In this document: positions 36,392 to 47,434 of the stretch, piece by piece
How the letters are laid out: each line of letters starts with the position of its first letter
Numbering within the stretch: the first letter of the stretch is position 1
From: Branchiostoma floridae
Lineage: Eukaryota > Chordata > Leptocardii > Amphioxiformes > Branchiostomatidae
DNA: 64,000 nt
Direction: 5' to 3'
Assembly: GCF_000003815.2 (NCBI RefSeq)
Contig: NC_049981.1
Location: 11,067,478-11,131,477 of the forward strand
The notes under the pieces: generated by a model
Told to the model about the DNA's origin: nothing
What the model saw: the letters and a program-made list of their open reading frames with translations, nothing else
Database searches by the model: none
Translations under genes and position numbers: made by a program

Positions 36392-37145
36392 TATGTGTGA
36401 AAAACTCCTGCCACAAATGCAAAAGGTAAAGCTAACTAAATAAATACAATCAATGAATACACAACATTCATGGGCACGGGTACATGTAGATAATTCAAAG
36501 AACAGAGTTCATACAAAAAATTAATGAGTAAATAGTTATTTGTGAGTACTTTTTGTACAGTTGTAAAAAGTCAATCTTTCTGTGCTAATGATGAAATAAT
36601 AAGGAACACTGTGCCACAAATGGTCTTTTCTAGACCATAAAGCTATAGGGGGGAGGTTGGGGTGATGTCGCGGTTTACCAACAAACAACATATGAACCAG
36701 TGGAACCACAAAACTTGTTTATCTTGTTTTATTTATCTAACACTGTTTAACTACACCCTTCAGCATGTGTCCATATTTACAACACATGTAGTTTGATCTT
36801 TGAGAGTAAAGCACACAAACTGGGCAAATCTAACAAAAATATGTCAGGTTCTCCAACTGAATTTACTAAGACAGAAATGTCTGCAAAACCATGCCTACTA
36901 TAGTACTAAGTATAGCTTATTTCTACATTTTTCTTATATTTTGTTATAAGGCTACTTAACATGTTTGAAATTGTTTGGAACAAAAACATGTCTTTCACAA
37001 TAGTTTCTACCTACCAGCAGTGAAATGCTTCAAACACAAAGGCCATTATACCAAAGTGTACAGTATGTTACAAAGTGCAAAGTCTGTTTTTCTAATACAT
37101 ACACTGTAAATACCTTTGAGTTTGCGGTACATGATTTTGCAATGG

Positions 37146-37442
37146 CAGGGTTGGACAAGTTTTCTAAAATTCACTTGTCCTATCGGGCAAGTACAAAAAA
37201 AATTTACTTGCCCAAACCAACTTTTCACTTGCCCGAAATTAAATGACCTGTACTTTTACTTACATCGATGGAATTCTTGTTATTGGCTTTATATTTCTCT
37301 GTTGACCAATGCTTGATGCCATGACTGAAAAGTGGCAAGTATATAAAAATCTCACTCATTGAAAAATCTTAGGACATGCACTTGTCCGACCATCACTTTA
37401 ACTTGCCCGGGACAATAGGGCTAGTGGACTTGTCTAACCCTG
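37146..37442. mobile_element. MITE with 5-bp target duplication, 297 bp
   Basis: Its left end is CAGGGTTGGACAAGT. The right end is the reverse complement of CAGGGTTAGACAAGT. The flanks are AATGG at 37141-37145 and 37443-37447. The interior repeats ACTTGCCC/GGGCAAGT in both orientations. Like the element at 40395 it has a CAG terminus and a 5-bp duplication, suggesting the same transposase class. Confidence 0.8.
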
Positions 37443-37583
37443 AATGGTGAGTATGCCATGGCCAGTATATCATTGAAATTCACATCCTACGATACAGATC
37501 CCAATGTGATGAGTGGATAAAATCATATTTCACAGTATGCTTCTTGGTAACAGTCATCTGGGATGTGTATTGTGGGGTGTGTA

Positions 37584-37747
37584 TAATCTCCAAGCAGATC
37601 CTACAATGGCATAAGATAGTACAAACTGGCCAAGGAGTGTTACACTGTGTAGTCAGTCAAGAGGTGTCCATTTGCTGGTAGCGAAACTCACTCCTCTGCC
37701 AGCTTTTGATACTATCTTATGCTACCGTAGGATCTGCTTGGAGATTA
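37584..37747. mobile_element. MITE, TAATCTCCAAGCAGAT family, copy 2
   Basis: Terminal repeats TAATCTCCAAGCAGATCCTA are inverted at the ends and followed inside by a second inverted block (GCATAAGATAGTA). The termini are the same as in the copy at 10702-10871. Confidence 0.75.
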
Positions 37748-38567
37748 GGATGTGTATAATTGCTGGGATAGTGGTCTTACCCCCCCTTGTGAAAGTGGGT
37801 CACATTAGAGCTAGCATCCAAAAGCTAACATTAGGGGGGATCTAGGTGTAAGGGTGAGAGTGAAAACATCAAATACAGGTACTTTACTTTCACGATGGAG
37901 GTTCAAATCAAAATTTTATCTCATTGCCTCCACTTCAAATTGATAAAATATACTTCTGTCTCTAGCTTTGTATATTTTTACATACCACTCATTGTTTGAG
38001 AGCCAATGGAATGTTGTTGATTTTCATTGTTGAATCTGTGGTTTTACTCTTATAAGAATACACCTACAACAATACAGGATGAAAATTTTCTTCTTGGGAT
38101 GGACAAAAATTTCATTCCATCTGTCAAAAGATCTAAATATCGTAATATGAAATTAATGAAAATGTAGGTCTTAAATTTTTTCCCTGGAGACAGCCCAGTG
38201 GTATAGTGGCTTTATTGCAATAAATTTGGCCGTAAAAACACACAAAATAGTGTTTATGAGGGTTACAAAAATGAAAAAAATTTCAGGGAGAGGATGCCCC
38301 CAGATCTACCCCCTGCATCACTTGCCAAGTGGCTTTGCTTACTCTCCAAGTAGAGGTTCAGATCTGGCTTTATTTGGTGTGCTAGCCCAAGGAGGTTACA
38401 TCACAACCTCCTTGGTTAGCCAAACCTAGAGATGCTTTGACTGTGAAAGGAGCTTTACCATGCTAGGATGCCCCCTTTGATGTGCAAAAATCCTAGTACA
38501 AACCCTGAGATACCCCTGCCAGGCCCCCTGTAACTCCAGACCCACAGAAGCAGCCCATATGCTGTAC

Positions 38568-38706
38568 CTTGTTAGTGAATGATGTATGGACCATGTAATC
38601 ACCAGACTGAGGCACATTGTACTGGGACAGGGCAGACAAGTCCTCCTCAACATGAGGGGAGGGGCACATCTGTCCATACAAGTCAGGCCATACATAAGGA
38701 TGACAT
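38568..38706 (-). CDS. candidate internal coding exon, gene not recognised
   Basis: On the minus strand a 139-base open exon lies between an acceptor with a fair pyrimidine tract (GGGTTGTCCAG) and an AACAAG/GTACAG donor. It gives 46 codons in one frame with balanced composition, including LYGQMCPSPHVEEDLSALSQ. It is phase 2 in and phase 0 out. It lies upstream of the SNCAIP start, and an in-frame stop before that ATG argues against its being SNCAIP coding sequence. It could belong with the candidate first exon at 42006-42048, though an exon between them would be needed to fit the phases. Confidence 0.4.
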
Positions 38707-40394
38707 CTGGACAACCCAAAACAGATTCCAACTTACAAGTTGGGTAGAAACAACTTGCCTTCCTTATGCAATCCAACTTTAACTCTAAGTCGCCAGTAAT
38801 GGCTGAAGAAATGACTGAACACATAATCCTTTATTTTTGTTCTTTCACCTCTTTCCCTTTGACGTTGGAATTGTCATTTTACGACATAAGTACATACTTG
38901 TTTCCTTACACTAGTATATGTATTTCTGCAGTTTCTTTGTACGATTAACAGTTTCTTTGTATGGTTGTAAACTTTTTTGGGGGAAATGGCTGAAAATTGA
39001 TGGAAGTACATGGATATCATCCATATAAAATTATAATCAAGTTAGAACGACTTAAGCACTGATTCATAACTGACCATTTTGCTTCTCTCAAAGCAGACAT
39101 TGGGAGGGAACATTGTGATGTTTACAAACTTCTTTTAAAAATATGTTTGACATGACAATGAGATTATGGTAGTACTGGGCTGCTCAAAAAGTTACATAAT
39201 CTGATTTTGAACCTCTTTCAAAATTGTGTTTGAAATGATCTGGGAAAACTGTTACAAACACAGGTTATTCATTGACATTGTAGAATTTGTAGTTATCATA
39301 ATTTGAATCTCCCAGTAACCATGTTGGCAGGTAATTTGATCAGGCAGCAGTATGGTGCATATGAGTGACATTAAATGAAATGCCTGTAGATGAGTCAGGA
39401 TCAGTTAAGGACTACATGTGGCTGCGCTGTAATTAGCAACCAATAACCTGTAATTATGAGGCAACATAAGATACTACAGGAGAAAGGCATGTCTACACAC
39501 TTGTCATTCTAGAGGGTCTGCATGCTCTGCTTTCTTTCAATTTTGATTTCCAGCAATTTGAAGGGAAAGCCTTTTTATTGTCATAATTTGTAGCAGGCAA
39601 CCAAATTTTGCATAACTGACCTCGTTGATCTTAGTCAGTGTAATATATACAAAAGGGGTTCTTCTGAATTCAGTGTAATGTGTCGTGGGAACCCCCCATG
39701 TAGACCCTCAATCTGCTGGTCCCTAGCCCTGTCCAGGTTTAGTCACATTGGATTGGCATTATTTCATTTCCATAACTACTCAAATACAAAATGCACTAGC
39801 ATGCTGAAACTGACATCAAAATATCACAAAAGACCTTAGTAAATCCCTTTTTAAAGCACTTCTTCATATAAAATGTATGGGTTATTCATATGGATTTCTG
39901 ATTTTTTATCCATATAGTGAGTATGCCAAACTTGTCAACATTTCCAAACTGAAACATACAGTAAACTTGAGACTCAATGGATCGTTTTATTACGTACATG
40001 TAAAAATCTGAAATATTTACGGAAAATAGACTGAAATTCTAGGAAAAAATATCTCCAGACGTGCATAGATTTTAAACTGAATACGACTTCAGGGCCTTAA
40101 GATGTTATCATAATTATTTGAAAAGTACACTCCAGCATTATACATATGTAGATTATAGAGACCAATGCTGAACAGGTGCACAGTATGAAGTATATTCTTC
40201 TGAAGTACCCAAACTAACAACTGTTTTGAACTTTGTAGATAGAAAACTGGGACAAAAATCAACCTACAAGCCTTCAAGAAAAAATATGGCTGTCTGATAA
40301 CCAAAATTATCTGCAAGTAATGTAACTTAGAATTTACACACAAAAGTTCTAAGCTCAAGAAAACTATGTCACTTGAGCTAGGGTTAGCTACATG

Positions 40395-40459
40395 CAGTGT
40401 TCTCACCAGGAATTTTTCACAGCGTCGGGCAGGGGTCCGGGGGCCGCCGAAGGCCCCCG

Positions 40460-40490
<31 letters not shown>

Positions 40491-41639
40491 GACCCAGGGG
40501 GGCGAAGCCCCCCCGGAAGCTCTTGCATTTTAGGCTATTCAGAAGGCTTATTGTATCAGTTTTTAGGGGCATATATACGATAATTGTAGCAGTTTGACGT
40601 AACGATACTTTGAGTCAAAGCATCAAAGACAACTAAAAACTCATAAACAACATACTTTACTCAGCTCAACCGTACTTTAATAAATATTGTCCGGTTTGCC
40701 ACCAACTTTATCTAGATAAACAACTTTGACAGTCTCTGTTTTCATCGTATTTTTTTTCATCGTAAACAGAACAAAACACGCAGAAACATGTGCTCGGCAC
40801 GGCCCGGGGCATCCCCGGCCGACTTTCAAGTTCGCGATCGGCGGACGAATAATGCGTTCACATAAGAGGTGTTGGACGTAAAAACAACAAGAATACCTTT
40901 GCTTCCTTTTGATATGAGTTTTGGGCCCGCAAAATCTCCAAAACGGCAGAAATTTTCGGGGTAAAATACGGTAAAATTTGCTCCAAAAATGGCGGTCGCT
41001 GCTGTTGTTTATCCTAAAGTCTTTGCCTAAACCAATGAGATCGCTAGTTTCCCCTGACGTCACAGAGACGCATCAGATCTCGCGAGAATTTTTTGCGAGA
41101 TTTTACGATGTTTTCGCCGCCATTACCGCTAGCTGTCTGCATGCATGCAGGCACGATGTTTTTCGTCATTTCTCAACGCAAATTTCTCGATCTTTGGAAG
41201 GTTTTAGATGATTTACAAGTATACTGCAACATAAAAGGGAATATATACAAGTGCTATTTTTGTGCAAGTCCAAGAAGCGTTTCTTGCCGTTCCGATTTTG
41301 ACCGGACTTGAACCGAAACTTTTTACAAGTTTTGTGCCGGTTCTCTGTTTACAGTACAGAACGCACGCCGCGCAAGGGGCGGTCCTGGGTGGGGGCTGCG
41401 AGATAGCGGTACGCGGGGTGCTGTAAAACACCTCCCTTCGAGCTGAAACTTCCTGAAACAGCGGAGGCGCGTGCTTGGCACGTGCTTTCGTATTTTTAGT
41501 ACGGTATTTTTCCAGTTTTCCCCCATTTTTTGGCCGCTACGCTGGGTGAAAATACAGCGTAGCGGGCTTTTTACAGCGTCATTTTTCCAGCCCACAGCGT
41601 ATCGGCCCGCTATGCTGAAAAGGCCTGGTGAGAACACTG
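40395..41639. mobile_element. complete hAT-like nonautonomous element, 1245 bp
   Basis: It starts CAGTGTTCTCACCAGG and ends with the exact reverse complement, CCTGGTGAGAACACTG. Identical flanks ACATG occur at 40390-40394 and 41640-41644, a 5-bp target duplication. The left part has a GC-rich self-complementary segment (40430-40520) with GGGGCCGCCGAAGGCCCC. The two truncated copies in the SNCAIP intron (25496, 26097) share the left half. No transposase frame is seen. The CAGTG termini fit hAT; most hATs make 8-bp duplications but a 5-bp group is known. Confidence 0.82.
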
Positions 41640-42005
41640 ACATGTAACTATTCCAGACATACGACGTTGATTTTCGTGAGACAAGACAAAACAAACTTTC
41701 CAAGACGACTTCAGAGTAGAGATTTGACTCTGAAGTCACTGCTGGAGACGTCTTGGAAGCGTTGGCATCTTGAGGTGGTTTCAGAAATTAAATTATGAAC
41801 GTACAAAATGTCCTCTAAAGACCGAACCACCTGTCCTATAATTTTCAACTCGTTGTGCATGAAAAATGACACAATTTTAAGCCTAGTGGCGAAATTTGGG
41901 CACAATCAACACGCTGGGATTCGAACCCGGGACATCTCAACTTGTGAAAGACGTCAGGGTCAAGGAAAATGCCGTTTTGTAGGAGAACTATGCCAAAAAT
42001 GTCAC

Positions 42006-42048
42006 CTGTACAAAACTGCCCTCCCCACTTTGCCAGGTACGCCGCCAT
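42006..42048 (-). CDS. candidate first coding exon (MAAYLAKWGGQFCTG)
   Basis: On the minus strand ATATGGCGGCGTACC provides a fair start context. Fourteen codons plus one base lead to a GTGACA donor. The peptide MAAYLAKWGGQFCTG resembles the short first exons of small mitochondrial or housekeeping proteins, but no family can be named. The region 42270-42330 upstream (on this strand) has CCAAT and octamer motifs. It could equally be a chance start in a CG-rich stretch. Confidence 0.35.
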
Positions 42049-42294
42049 ATTTGTGGAAGCGATCGACACCAACACTTTTCCAAAACAAAACGTTTTTCTC
42101 GCAGTTTAGTACCAAACACGACCTCAAAACTTCATTGATACACTTTATAGAAACTTACAGAATCAAAATCTTACCTGCTCTTGGGCGCTCCTGGTAAAAA
42201 ATGGTAGAAAAAGCCGCTCAAAACTTGACATTGCCAGAAAATCTGCTCACATAGTTTGTAGGCAACATGGCTGATCCGTCTAGTGTTCTCCCTC

Positions 42295-42330
42295 CCGCCA
42301 ATCACGGCACGAGCGCCTCATTTGCATAAG
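42295..42330. promoter_or_regulatory. promoter-like motifs: CCAAT and octamer
   Basis: CCAAT at 42298-42302 and an exact octamer ATTTGCAT at 42320-42327 lie within a CG-rich stretch, about 250-280 bases from the minus-strand ATG at 42048. A plus-strand ATG at 42267 opens only a 20-codon frame. Confidence 0.35.
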
Positions 42331-43562
42331 AATGAAGCATTGTTTTCTTTGTCCCCCCAAAGGGCTAGGCTTACAGCACCCTTTTCTGTACAAACGGAAC
42401 AGTCTATGCGAGGATACGCACGAAAAGTCAAGACAGCACGTGAGAGTTTGGAACAGGATGAGATTCGTTTTCGTTGAAGATTTAGAAAATTGGAAATTTT
42501 CTGGTTGTCATTTCATGTTTTTGTTTATAACGTTACATGCTTGGGAAAAGGTTGTTGTATTTTAGCATTGTAAAATATTATGTTTAAATTCTCTGTCTAA
42601 AGCCAAGGAGTTGATAAACTTGCTTGCTAAAAATTGATGAAAATTACAAAGCGAATGACAGTAAATAAAGAACGTGATACATTGCTGAAATGTCATGTAG
42701 TTTTATTGTACTGGGCTACAGAAGTTAAAAAGTAGACAAATTGAAATGATATACCCAGAGTTTGTTTTAACGGTACCCAGGGATTTTGTTTCCGTTAGGG
42801 GCCGTTGCCGACTGCCTGTGCGCCCGTATTTGCCGTCCCGTGCAGGGTTTGTTAGTGTTTCGGGGACCGTGGCGCCCTCTACCCGAGGAACGCACGCGAG
42901 CGCCGCTGCTGTTTTCCGCATCACCGGAGAAGTGAAAAAGCGCAACATTTAAACAAACACCGCGTCCAAAAGCTGTCAGTGCTTCACTGACACAATCTTT
43001 AGGGCGTTTATTTGGACTGCATCCTCACAACTGTTATGACAATGACTAGAAGAAAGAAGATTTTAAAGGCGCGCGGGTGTCATTGTCGTGTCAATATCAA
43101 TAGAACAGAAGCGCTGACTAGTGACCAAAATACTTAGTGCAGATCGTTTGCAACTGCCACTATTCATTCTAACGTTATACAAACAGCACTAGAAAAGATT
43201 CTGACATTGGGAGGAAATATCACAGATGCCTAGTTAGGAAATTGACAGAATGAAGATAAAAACTTTACAAAACATGGATAGGAAAGATTCACCATTGTAC
43301 GATTTGACTCCTTCGAATCTTCGCAATGTAACAAGTGCGTTTGTGGAGCTGTATTACATATTTTGGCCGCTAGTCGTCGCTTCTACTCCACCAACACCAA
43401 AACCGCATGCAAGGTGTCACCAAAGGTTTGGTAATAGTACCAAGCTTGCGCTGAATGCACAATAATATATAACGTGTCAATCGAGAGGAGTCACTTTTGT
43501 TTTTTCTGCGGCGTGTGTACGTAATTACATGTACCTCCACAAAAACGGAGGTATAGATAAAC

Positions 43563-43564
<2 letters not shown>

Positions 43565-43645
<81 letters not shown>
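43565..43645. repeat. (TC)n microsatellite, about 80 bp
   Basis: A nearly pure CT dinucleotide run ends in a short TG run. It is polymorphic in most genomes and could mark an assembly weak point. Confidence 0.97.
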
Positions 43646-43646
<1 letters not shown>

Positions 43647-43960
43647 TCTGTGTGTGTCGTGAATAAACAAAGTTCAAACAAACATTTTTAAAGAGATCAC
43701 CCCAAAATCTCTTTATTTACAATAATTTTCAAACATCTGCGGGATTCTTTCCCCTTTAGTTTTACAAATAGCAATTAACGTTACAAGTAAACCTCGCAAA
43801 ATGCTACAATTAGTTTATTGTCCCCATAAAAGTCTGCCAAGTATATTTTTTAGATTTTACTGCTGGGCACTCGTGGGTCCTTTGTGGTTGGGCACCCAAA
43901 CATACTTTCCAATGATGTGTGAATTGCTTTCTTCACAGCTCACGGACCCAATGTTAAAAA

Positions 43961-44058
43961 ATGGTAGATAATGGTAAATAAAAATTTGAAATGCTGTTAC
44001 CATTATTTGCAAACAACGGTAACAGCATTTCATATTTGTATTTACCATTATCTGCCAT
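43961..44058. repeat. foldback element, 98 bp
   Basis: The left arm ATGGTAGATAATGGTAAATA, continuing to AAATGCTGTTACC, pairs with a right arm starting GGTAACAGCATTT and ending ACCATTATCTGCCAT. The centre is about 16 bases. It directly abuts the next foldback at 44060. Confidence 0.78.
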
Positions 44059-44059
44059 T

Positions 44060-44234
44060 TGACTGCTATTTCAAGTTTTTAAATAGTTTCACGGGTGTAT
44101 AAGATCCTTAAAATATTCATAATGTGGAGCAGAATACTTCTAACAGTTAGAAGTATTCTGCTCCACATCATGAATATTCAAGTTAAGGATTTTATACACC
44201 CGTGAAACTATTTAGAAAGTTGAAATAGCAGTCA
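44060..44234. repeat. long near-perfect palindrome, 175 bp
   Basis: It starts TGACTGCTATTTC and ends GAAATAGCAGTCA. The arms match almost throughout, through TTTCACGGGTGTATAA and GTGGAGCAGAATACTTCTAA, meeting at a two-base centre. Such perfect symmetry indicates a recent or conserved foldback insertion. Confidence 0.85.
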
Positions 44235-45010
44235 AAATATTTCCAAAGTATCTCCTAGACATGTAATTGAAAAGAATTGAAAATTTTCGTAAATTATGAC
44301 AATGGCAACCCTTGCAGTGACTTGGAATGGACTCTAGTGGTATTAAAATAGTTGGAATTACAATTTCATATAGTTACTTTAAAGAAACATTCGAAGTTGA
44401 TAAAGATTTTCAAGCTTTCGAATCCGCGGTGTCTGTAAAAAGTTATAACGTTAGGGTTTTTCTGACGTGCCCACAAACAGTTTTTGTTGTAACGTTACTA
44501 GGCTAAGTTTGAAAATTACGGATTGTCCGACACATTTGCTTGGTTACTAACACAGTTAGAACAACCGCAACTTGTTGTCAAAACACACCACGTAGCAGCA
44601 GACAGGCATTGTGAAAAAGCAAACGCTACATGATATACTATTGTAGACTTTGTACTTTTTGAAGGTCGGGCACGTAAACTTTTAAAGGTCAAGGGGCCGC
44701 AGGTGTCCCGGATGTTGGTATCCACGAGACTCTGGTATCGGGTCACATAGTGGTTTGAACCTTGCCCTTGTTTGTGAGGTTTCAAAGTTGTTTTCTTCTT
44801 GTATAACAAATAAACAGAACAGTCACCTGACGTGCTTCAGAAAAGGTAATCCCGTCAAAGGTTATAAACGTCCACGAATATCTCTTATGACGTTCGGAAT
44901 GGGTAATAAGGAAATCATACATTATAAACACAGAAAAAAAGCTTGGAGTGTGATACACCATAGACTATGTGTGTAGCGATCCAACTTCAGTTTGATAGTG
45001 GCCTCCAGTA

Positions 45011-45185
45011 CAATAGAAGCCGTTTAATTGCACACCCCATTTTCCAGGGTATTTCGTGCAATTATCCGAATGGAGAAATAATGCAAAGTTATCCAGCTCA
45101 CCGCACTGGGTTGGGATTATTTTTAATTTAGTGCAATTGACAGAAATGTGCGGTAATCCGTTGTGCAATTAACTGGCTTCTACTG
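45011..45185. mobile_element. TA-flanked MITE, 175 bp
   Basis: The left end is CAATAGAAGCCGTTTAATTG and the right end the reverse complement of CAGTAGAAGCCAGTTAATTG. TA lies on both sides (45009-45010, 45186-45187). A TA target and CAGTAGAAGCC termini suggest a Tc1/mariner/pogo relative. Confidence 0.75.
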
Positions 45186-45543
45186 TACATATATGTACGT
45201 GCAATTGATGAATGAATGAATACCTTTAAATTTATTGTACATATAACGTTATATATACCCACTGGGATGAGTACAGGTCACAGCAAATAGAAAGTTTAGA
45301 GGTACATGTTCTATCATATACAAAAAAAAAAAACACTTCACTTTTATATTGCAACATGTCTTTTTAATGCTTGAGGGATGTAATTTTAAATTGTAATGTG
45401 TACTTGTGATTGATACGGTAAAAGGACAATTCTTTATCTTAATAATTTTAGACACGTGTATATGATGTAATAGGTATAGTTAGGTGTTGATTTAATGATG
45501 TAAGATATGTAAAAAAACAACATTTGTATACCAGTCCAATTCA

Positions 45544-46870
45544 GTGCGCGATTTTTGTGCACTGCGATGCTGTGTATTTTGTACAAAGAAAGAAAGAATG
45601 ATAAACCATTGCTACTACATATTGTCAGGCTTACAGGGCCAGGAGATCATTGAAATCACAAGTTCTTATTGTTATTTAGGTTTGACACTGTCTTCGTCAG
45701 GCACTTTTACTACCGCCAAGAAGCAATTGTCCCAAAAAGCACGGAAAGCTCTTTTTAGTCTCAAGCCATTATTCCGTTCATCTCTGTCTCCGAAGGCCTT
45801 GTTAAGAATTTATGATGCATGTATCAAGTCCATTATGTTATACGGTTGTGAGATTTGGGGCAAGGATTATCTGAATGATAGCTGTCCCATTGAAATAATC
45901 CAGAATAGATTCTGTAAAAATATTCTTGGAGTACAAAGAAGTTCTAGTAACTCGGCGTGTAGAGCGGAGCTTGGTATATACCCAGTTGATCTAGATGTTT
46001 CAGTCCGTATAGTCAATTATTGGCTTCGACTCAGACAATTAAATATGTCTTCACATCCGTTACAAGTAGATGCACTTCAGTCACAACAATATTTACCAGA
46101 GAACAGCCGCAGGAAAAACTGGATACATCATGTAAAGGAAGTACTTGATAACAGCGGCTATTCATACATCTGGAATACCGACATCATAGACAGCAGTTAT
46201 TCATGTACATTGTTAAGGAGAAGGTTGAATGACATGTATACTCAAACTTTCTTTTACAAGTTATCTGTAGACGAAGGAAAACTTAGATTTTACAAAAACT
46301 TAAAAACAACATATGACATGGAAAACTACTTGTACCATAATAATTATGATTACCGCTCAGCAATATGTAAGTTACGAATTAGTTCGCACCCGTTAGAAAT
46401 AGAGAAAGGAAGATACAAAAAGCTACCTGTTCAAGAAAGAATTTGTAAGCAGTGCACAATGAATGCAGTTGAAAATGAAACACATTTTATTTGTGAATGC
46501 CCCCAATTCGAAGCCGAAAGAAAAAGGCTATTTGATAGAGTGACCGAAATCACACCAACATTTTCATTGTTAAAAACGCCACAAAAGATTCTCTTCCTAC
46601 TAACATCAAGGGTTCAATCTATTATAGAACACATGGGGCATTTCATTTTCAAATGTCTTCAAGTAAGAAGTCAAACCCTGTAATAGTTACGTAGACTTAG
46701 TACCCCATTATGTATCGTATGTATATTCATCCACTTAATATTTGTATGTTAGAATTTAGTTTATCTACATGTATTCAGACCACATTTATTCATCTCATGT
46801 AATTAGTCATTCTTTTCTTGCAATTAGCCCAATGGGCATGAATTTGCAATAAACTTTTGTAAATTTATAA
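45544..46870 (+). mobile_element. 5'-truncated LINE: end of reverse transcriptase ORF and 3' tail
   Basis: An open frame to the stop at 46683 encodes the C-terminal end of a non-LTR retrotransposon ORF2. Visible are YCYLGLTLSSSG and the KARKALFSLK stretch (end of the reverse transcriptase domain), then IMLYGCEIWG, and a Cys/His motif ICKQC followed by HFICEC (about residues 304-330). This layout is typical of CR1/Jockey-group LINEs. The catalytic palm and endonuclease are missing, so the copy is dead on arrival. The tail runs to about 46870 and ends near GGGCATGAATTTGCAATAAA, without a poly-A tract. Confidence 0.88.
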
Positions 46871-47274
46871 TCTACTACCGTCCCTACATCATCGGATTAC
46901 TGTAATGCGCCATCTGACCGGTGTTTGGATGCGTCAGGAGGCGTTTTTAACTTTTTTTAACGAAACTAATGCTTTACGTGTGCCTTACAAATGCCTTGAG
47001 CGTGTGAGATTAATTTTACGAATGGTTATCGTGTGCTTTACAAATGTTTACGTGTGTGTATCAGATTCCATGTAGAGGCGTTCTGGGTGCTCCAGGGAGA
47101 TATTTACGATTAAGGCACGAAGTAAAGTGCGAAACACTGAATGAACTCCATCACCAATCACCTTTTATTGTCATCTTCTTGACATAATGAAGATCCGGTA
47201 CACAGAGAAAGCAAACACGTCATGGAGTTTCCGGTCAAAAAAAACATCAAGGGACACCTATCGCAAACTTTGAC

Positions 47275-47350
47275 CTACGTCACTTGCTCTCGTCCAATTA
47301 GAATCCCGCGCTCTTGCATCATATAACAGACACATCCGTGACTTGACAGG
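47275..47350 (+). promoter_or_regulatory. TATA promoter with CRE-like and CCAAT boxes
   Basis: On the plus strand, in order and with usual spacing: CTACGTCAC (CRE-like, 47275-47283), CCAAT (47294-47298) and TCATATAACA (TATA-like, 47319-47328). Transcription would start near 47350. The region follows directly on to a spliceable noncoding exon. Confidence 0.5.
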
Positions 47351-47434
47351 GTTGTACAACTTTGACTTGAGTTAGACACTGCTACTGCATACCGCTGTGT
47401 GGAGACAAGTCATCGGCTAACTGAAGACAAAAAC
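47350..47434 (+). other. candidate noncoding first exon
   Basis: The exon lies downstream of the TATA-like box and ends in a strong donor (AAAAAC then GTAAGT). It has no long frame. The next plus-strand gene is GDA, whose first coding exon has its own acceptor at 55481-55483, so this could be a distant GDA first exon; that is inference only. Confidence 0.4.

Noticed and set aside
41880-41960. Minus-strand B box GGGTTCGAATCCC suggesting a tRNA
   Set aside because: No acceptor stem or convincing A box at the right spacing.
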